NCBI RefSeq assembly: GCF_051811025.1
Contig: NZ_JBPWQE010000001.1
Coordinates: 4,340,001-4,404,000, forward strand
DNA from: Tardiphaga sp051811025
GTDB lineage: Bacteria; Pseudomonadota; Alphaproteobacteria; Rhizobiales; Xanthobacteraceae
Direction: 5' to 3'
Length of the DNA: 64,000 nt
The translations under genes and the position numbers were made by a program. Under the pieces are notes generated by a model. That model saw only the letters and a program-made list of their open reading frames with translations. It was not told where the DNA came from and ran no database searches. Below, in pieces: positions 60,491-64,000 of the stretch; the stretch's first letter is position 1; every line of letters starts with the position of its first letter.

Positions 60491-60519
60491 TGGATATGGG
60501 AACCAATCCGGAGCGTCAA
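60491..60519 (-). promoter_or_regulatory. Sigma-70-like promoter of serC
   Basis: Read leftward, TTGACG (60519-60514), a 17-base spacer and TATCCA (60496-60491). Predicted start at about 60484, just ahead of the structured leader. Confidence 0.65.
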
Positions 60520-60652
60520 GCGACTTCCGGGCTATCACGCGTGATTGATGGCCGGATGACGTCGCCCGTCCCGGCGTACCACCACCGGTTTTGCTGATGC
60601 CTTGCAATGAACGGCGCGGCGTCCGCCGCACGGCATGGTGATCGCGCGTGGC

Positions 60653-61117
60653 CTAGAACCGCAACGTCATGCCCACATGGCTGTCAGCGAAACCGAGCCG
60701 CTTGTAGAATCGCTGGGCATCGACCCGGGTCTGATGGGTCAGCAGCTCGACGAGTTTGCATCCCCTCGCCTGTGCCTCACCAATGGCCCATCGCACCAAT
60801 TGTTCGCCGATGCCCTGGCTGCGCAGCGTTGTCGAAACACGAACATCCTCGATGAGCGCTCGCGACGCGCCCTGCGAACTCAAGCCCGGCAGGATGCAGA
60901 GCTGCAGGCATCCGACCACGCTGCCGTCGCCGCCTTCTGCAACCATCAACTGGATATTTGGGTCATGCGCGAGTTTATCGAAGGCCTCGTAATAAGATTG
61001 CGGCAGCGGATCCTCGATACGCTCGCGGCCACGGCCGAGCGCATCATCGGCCAGCATTACCACGATCGCGACGACGTCCTCGCGGCGCGCAGGCCGTAGC
61101 TTGATCTGCGTATTCAC
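60653..61117 (-). CDS. GNAT-family N-acetyltransferase
   Basis: 154 residues. GNAT fold with LRPARREDVVAIVVMLADD start, acetyl-CoA loop VSTTLRSQGIGEQLVRWAI (R/Q-x-x-G-x-G/A form), and a C-terminal AQRFYKRLGFADSHVGM. Stand-alone GNATs modify varied small substrates. Its ATG overlaps the stop of the upstream glutathione-transferase gene (ATGA), so the two are translated together. Confidence 0.9.
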   Translation of the reverse strand: MNTQIKLRPARREDVVAIVVMLADDALGRGRERIEDPLPQSYYEAFDKLAHDPNIQLMVAEGGDGSVVGCLQLCILPGLSSQGASRALIEDVRVSTTLRSQGIGEQLVRWAIGEAQARGCKLVELLTHQTRVDAQRFYKRLGFADSHVGMTLRF

Positions 61118-61695
61118 GAAATACCCAATGCCTTCTCGCTATCGGCGATCCAGCGCCTGATCGACGCGTAACCGTCGAGATGGAAGCCGCCCTCATGGGC
61201 GACGCGCGTATAGGCCAGCAACGACGCGTCGGCCAGCGAGACGCGATCTCCGACAAGGAAACGCGACGTCGTCAGGTGATGCTCCATGCGAGCGAGCGCG
61301 AAATAACCGCGCTTGAGTTTCTCAGGATCGAGATCCGAAATTGTCTTGCCGAGATAGACGATCTGATAGCGGCACACCGCGATATAGGGCTCGTGGCTGT
61401 ATTGTTCCCAGAAAAGCCATTCATCCATCTTGGCGGCATCAAAGGCATCGGTCGGGATCAGATCGCTGCCACGCGCGAGATAGCGGATGATGGCGTTGGA
61501 TTGCGCGAGTGGGCGGCCGTCGTCGAGCACGACGGTCGGCACCTGGCCGGCGCTGTTGAGGGCGAGGAATTCCGGCGTCCGACTCTCGCCCTTGCTGGTG
61601 TCGACATCGATCCACGCATAGGGAAGCTTGAGGCGATCGCTCACCCACTTCACCTTCAGGCAATTGCCAGAATTGAGATCGCCGTAGATCTTCAT
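61114..61695 (-). CDS. Glutathione S-transferase family protein
   Basis: 193 residues from ATG 61695 (GGGGAG upstream). Thioredoxin-like N-terminal domain with KIYGDLNSGNCLKVKWVSD, the cis-Pro region GQVPTVVLDDGRPLAQSNAI including the glutathione-binding Glu/Gln-Ser, then the helical C-terminal domain (FLVGDRVSLADASLLAYTRV, with the N-capping box Asp). Active-site Ser/Cys lies at SGNC. Coupled to the following acetyltransferase. Confidence 0.92.
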   Translation of the reverse strand: MKIYGDLNSGNCLKVKWVSDRLKLPYAWIDVDTSKGESRTPEFLALNSAGQVPTVVLDDGRPLAQSNAIIRYLARGSDLIPTDAFDAAKMDEWLFWEQYSHEPYIAVCRYQIVYLGKTISDLDPEKLKRGYFALARMEHHLTTSRFLVGDRVSLADASLLAYTRVAHEGGFHLDGYASIRRWIADSEKALGIS

Positions 61696-61767
61696 TGCTG
61701 CTCCCCTGTGCGGAAGTAAAAGAGCAGCAGCCGCGCTACACTTTGTCAAGCGAACGCGGGGCGGATG

Positions 61768-62607
61768 TCAGAACTTGTAGCCGATACCGGCGCGGACGGT
61801 ATTGATCGAGGTGTCTACCTGGGACGTGAAACGGATGTACTCCCATTCACCGCGCAGGAACAGGCCGCCAACGATCGCCATGTCGAAGCCCAGACCAGCG
61901 GTGTAGCCGTAGATCAGGTGGCTATACTTGCCATCCTCGATGGAGTTATTGAGTTGCCGCCCTAGCAGATTGGATGGCGTCGTCGATCCCGGCCCCGCGG
62001 TGACGAAATCGCTGACAAAGGCCGTCCGAACGATGTCAGCCTGGCCAAGCGCCAGTCCACCGAAGGCGTAAGGTAGGAAGTTGCCAAAAGCATAACCGGC
62101 GCGAGCACGGAATGTGCCGATATCGCTGATGCTAATCGAACTCGACGCGAGCGACGTCACCGTATGATAATTATTATCTGACAGTAAGCTGTATCGCGAC
62201 ATATCGCCGGAGGAGGCGCCGCCGAACTTGCCGTGAACGTAACTCATCTCGAGTCCGATTACGACGTCGTCCCATTGTGAATTGTAACCCGCGAAACCGC
62301 CATACACCTCGGAATGGCCCGACTGGTTGGTGAAACTGAGCGGCCATGATGCGACACCCGTTTCCCTGCCGACCAAAGTGTTGGCCACCAGGCTCCCCGT
62401 CATGTCGGAGTTCGAGCCTTTGAATTTGGTATCGCCTGATCCGTAGCCGACCTGTCCGCCGACATAGAAGCCGTCCCAGATCGGCCGCGGGCCGATCGGT
62501 CCGTCCTGGAATGAACCACGCAATACCGGAAGGTCCGGCATGTCGGCTGCTTGAGCGGTTTGCACGGCACCCAGCAGTGCTGCAGCGATCAGAAGTCTAC
62601 GCATCAC
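61768..62607 (-). CDS. Outer-membrane beta-barrel protein (Omp25/Omp31 type)
   Basis: 279 residues. Signal peptide RRLLIAAALLGAVQTAQA, mature start ADMPDLPVLRG, then alternating amphipathic strands: WDGFYVGGQVGYGSG, GGFAGYNSQWDDVVIGLEMSY, FRARAGYAFGNFLPYAFGGLALG, GYTAGLGFDMAIVGGLFLRGEWEY and a final VRAGIGYKF with terminal Phe. Eight-stranded OmpA-like porin fold typical of Rhizobiales. Role structural or pore-forming, not determinable. Confidence 0.88.
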   Translation of the reverse strand: MMRRLLIAAALLGAVQTAQAADMPDLPVLRGSFQDGPIGPRPIWDGFYVGGQVGYGSGDTKFKGSNSDMTGSLVANTLVGRETGVASWPLSFTNQSGHSEVYGGFAGYNSQWDDVVIGLEMSYVHGKFGGASSGDMSRYSLLSDNNYHTVTSLASSSISISDIGTFRARAGYAFGNFLPYAFGGLALGQADIVRTAFVSDFVTAGPGSTTPSNLLGRQLNNSIEDGKYSHLIYGYTAGLGFDMAIVGGLFLRGEWEYIRFTSQVDTSINTVRAGIGYKF

Positions 62608-62693
62608 GACAATTCCTCAACTCACCGAACTGTCCCGATCATCCGCTGTTAACCTTAATCATTGGTTGCAATCATACCGTCCGCGCAAAACAA

Positions 62694-62720
62694 AACGGCG
62701 CGGGAAGCTCCCGCGCCGTT
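62694..62720 (-). terminator. Rho-independent terminator of the outer-membrane protein gene at 62758
   Basis: Twelve-bp perfect stem AACGGCGCGGGA / TCCCGCGCCGTT with a three-base loop, followed leftward by TTGTTTTG. It lies 37 bases beyond the stop codon. Confidence 0.88.
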
Positions 62721-62757
62721 AAGATGTCTTAAGATAGTTGAGGCGATGAGCGCCCGC

Positions 62758-63630
62758 TTAGCCCTTGCGGATCAACGGCGGCGGCGGCGCGTAGGCCGGC
62801 GGGCTGTCGAGGTTCCAGCGCACGCCGAGCTTCAGGTCATGCGAGGTGATATCCTTGAACTGCATCGCCACGCCACGGGTGAAGCCGTCATAGGTCGAGA
62901 CCGGTCCGGTCTGGCCATCGCCGAGATTCATGTAGCTGTAGCCGAGTTCGACGGTCATTGCCGGATTGACCTTGTAAGCCAGGCCCGTGTGCAAGGCCCA
63001 TGCGAAGTTCCACTTCGATGCTGCCGGCGCGCTGGCATAGCTCGGGAACGGGCCGCCGATGAAGGGCACGCCGCCGGCGGAACCGACATTGATCGCACCG
63101 TTATCCGTGTAGTTCCCGATGTTGACGCGCGCCATGCCAACGCCGGCGCCGACGAACGGGGTCACGCACCACCAGGTGCCGAGATCGACGTAGCCGTTGG
63201 CCATCACGACCCATTCGGACTTCGTCGCATTGTAGTTGTTGACGCCCGTGCCGACGAGGCCGCTCGCCGGGAAGGTCACGCGGTCGGTGCCCTTGAAATT
63301 CGAATTGCCGCGATACTGGCCGGTGACGTCACCGCGGAACCAGTTGTTGAACTGATAACCGACACCGAGCTGGAAGATGCCAGCCGTATCGAAGGCAGTG
63401 GTCTGCTGAAGCGAGAGGAGATTGGCGTTGCGACCGTCACCCATCTCGATGTTCTTGACGCGCTGGTTGCTGAAACCGATATCGCCGCGCAGGTACCAGC
63501 CACCAAAGTCTTCGACCGGCGGCGCCGCATACATCTGAGGCGGTGGAGCAATGGGCATGTCGGCGGCGAAAACGGCGGTCGACATCAGGGAAGCCGCGCC
63601 AGCGGCCAGAATGAATTTAACGCTACGCAT
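62758..63630 (-). CDS. Outer-membrane beta-barrel protein
   Basis: 290 residues from ATG 63630 (AAGGAC upstream). Signal peptide RSVKFILAAGAASLMSTAVFA, mature start ADMPIAPPPQMYAAPPVED, a short proline-rich linker, then beta strands (GGWYLRGDIGFSNQRV, GVGYQFNNWFRGDVTGQYRG, VVMANGYVDLGTWWCVTPFVGAGVGMARV, WALHTGLAYKVNPAMTVELGYSYMNLG) and DLKLGVRWNLDSPP. The usual C-terminal aromatic is followed by an unusual Pro-rich tail ending LIRKG. Same family type as the neighbouring porin-like protein but longer loops. Confidence 0.88.
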   Translation of the reverse strand: MRSVKFILAAGAASLMSTAVFAADMPIAPPPQMYAAPPVEDFGGWYLRGDIGFSNQRVKNIEMGDGRNANLLSLQQTTAFDTAGIFQLGVGYQFNNWFRGDVTGQYRGNSNFKGTDRVTFPASGLVGTGVNNYNATKSEWVVMANGYVDLGTWWCVTPFVGAGVGMARVNIGNYTDNGAINVGSAGGVPFIGGPFPSYASAPAASKWNFAWALHTGLAYKVNPAMTVELGYSYMNLGDGQTGPVSTYDGFTRGVAMQFKDITSHDLKLGVRWNLDSPPAYAPPPPLIRKG

Positions 63631-63879
63631 TGGCTTCGTCCTTTTGGGCCAAAGAGGCAACTAATGGAGGCCTCACACTCGGAAACTCACAGTCGGACGA
63701 TGACACCAACTCCTTAAGCGGCGCTTAACCCTAACTTTTAAGGTTGATATTTGGTGACGAAAATGCACGCAAATTTCATCGCGCCGCTGCGTCGCCACAG
63801 TTACTAACAATGTCTTGCTATCAAAACGCGCTGCAATGCGCCGCGGCATCGCCAGGTGTTAACGAGGACTTACCTGCCC

Positions 63880-63925
63880 GGAGCCTTCGGCTCTGATAGG
63901 ATCAGAACCGAGGCTCCAGCTTTTT
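63880..63925 (+). terminator. Imperfect hairpin followed by T-run
   Basis: Arms GGAGCCTTCGGCTCTGAT and ATCAGAACCGAGGCTCC pair with few mismatches around a three-base loop, then AGCTTTTTG. A rightward gene would be expected to end here, but none is seen upstream on this strand, so it may belong to the adjacent repeat. Confidence 0.55.
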
Positions 63926-63928
63926 GTT

Positions 63929-63985
63929 GAGACGCGTTTTCTTGATGCGAACCGGTGCTCGCTTCGCTCGAAAACGCTCTAACGC
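63929..63985. repeat. Dispersed rhizobial intergenic repeat
   Basis: The segment runs from GACGCGTTTTCTTGATGCG through CGAACCGGTGCTCGCTTCG to CTCGAAAACGCTCT. From memory this matches a widespread Bradyrhizobium/Rhodopseudomonas intergenic element with ends 'agagcgttttcgagcga' and 'aagaaaacgcgtc'. Identity is by recollection only. Confidence 0.6.
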
Positions 63986-64000
63986 GAACTATCAAAACGC

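Larger units (their letters stand above)
63631..64000. other. Intergenic region at the right edge (370 bases)
   Basis: AT-rich upstream region of the outer-membrane protein gene (to about 63800), then a terminator-like hairpin and a dispersed repeat. No coding sequence is recognisable. Confidence 0.5.

Overview
The window is a GC-rich chromosomal segment from an alphaproteobacterium, most likely of the Bradyrhizobium / Rhodopseudomonas / Tardiphaga group (Nitrobacteraceae). This is inferred from gene families (an MbfA-type ferritin/VIT protein behind an Irr-like box, an HWE histidine kinase, a DUF3551 protein, Bradyrhizobium-style two-peptide beta-barrel porins), from the serC-sseB-serA order, and from the dispersed palindromes typical of these genomes. 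I see no rRNA, tRNA, CRISPR array, phage module or insertion sequence; it reads as ordinary chromosome with accessory catabolic and sensory loci.

Layout. 1-1.2 kb: the end of an orphan response regulator and two small unknown genes. 1.3-7.4 kb: a compact, overlapping gene set read rightward (FadR-type regulator behind a 31-bp palindrome, cupin dioxygenase-like protein, short-chain dehydrogenase, two permeases, ATPase, a small membrane-anchored unknown and a NitT/TauT-type binding protein), which looks like import plus oxidation of an unidentified small organic compound. 7.5-11.9 kb: leftward cassette of metallo-beta-lactamase-fold hydrolase, NDH-2-like flavoprotein, alpha/beta hydrolase and AraC regulator, with a 24-codon remnant of a Rossmann-fold gene. 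12.2-15 kb: small unknown genes around a fusion of a low-molecular-weight phosphatase with an NlpC/P60-like domain. 15.1-20.7 kb: Tat-exported VOC protein divergent from a tannase/feruloyl-esterase family enzyme, then a TonB-dependent receptor.

21-24 kb: purA with a proline-rich membrane protein. 24.4-28.8 kb: FecR-domain protein, CHASE2-adenylate cyclase, HWE kinase and its response regulator, a signalling block. 28.8-38.6 kb: mixed genes (cold-shock protein, methyltransferase, PhzF, hydrolases, Tat-exported bicupin, class-C beta-lactamase-like protein, HPP-CBS protein, CMD protein, YbaK). 38.7-42.4 kb: a leftward iron-uptake set (TonB-dependent siderophore receptor, PepSY protein that apparently starts with CTG, small membrane protein). 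42.7-56.6 kb: four chemoreceptors, three of them tandem paralogues, interleaved with an EamA exporter, a sugar-phosphate isomerase-like protein, MbfA, a Bug-type binding protein and a phytase-like secreted protein. 56.8-60.5 kb: serine biosynthesis (serC, sseB, serA) with a candidate serC leader RNA. 60.6-63.6 kb: GNAT and GST pair and two outer-membrane beta-barrels. The last 370 bases hold a terminator-like hairpin and a dispersed repeat.

All calls come from reading motifs and translations by eye; no database search was run. Family names are firm where motifs are quoted, substrates are mostly unknown.
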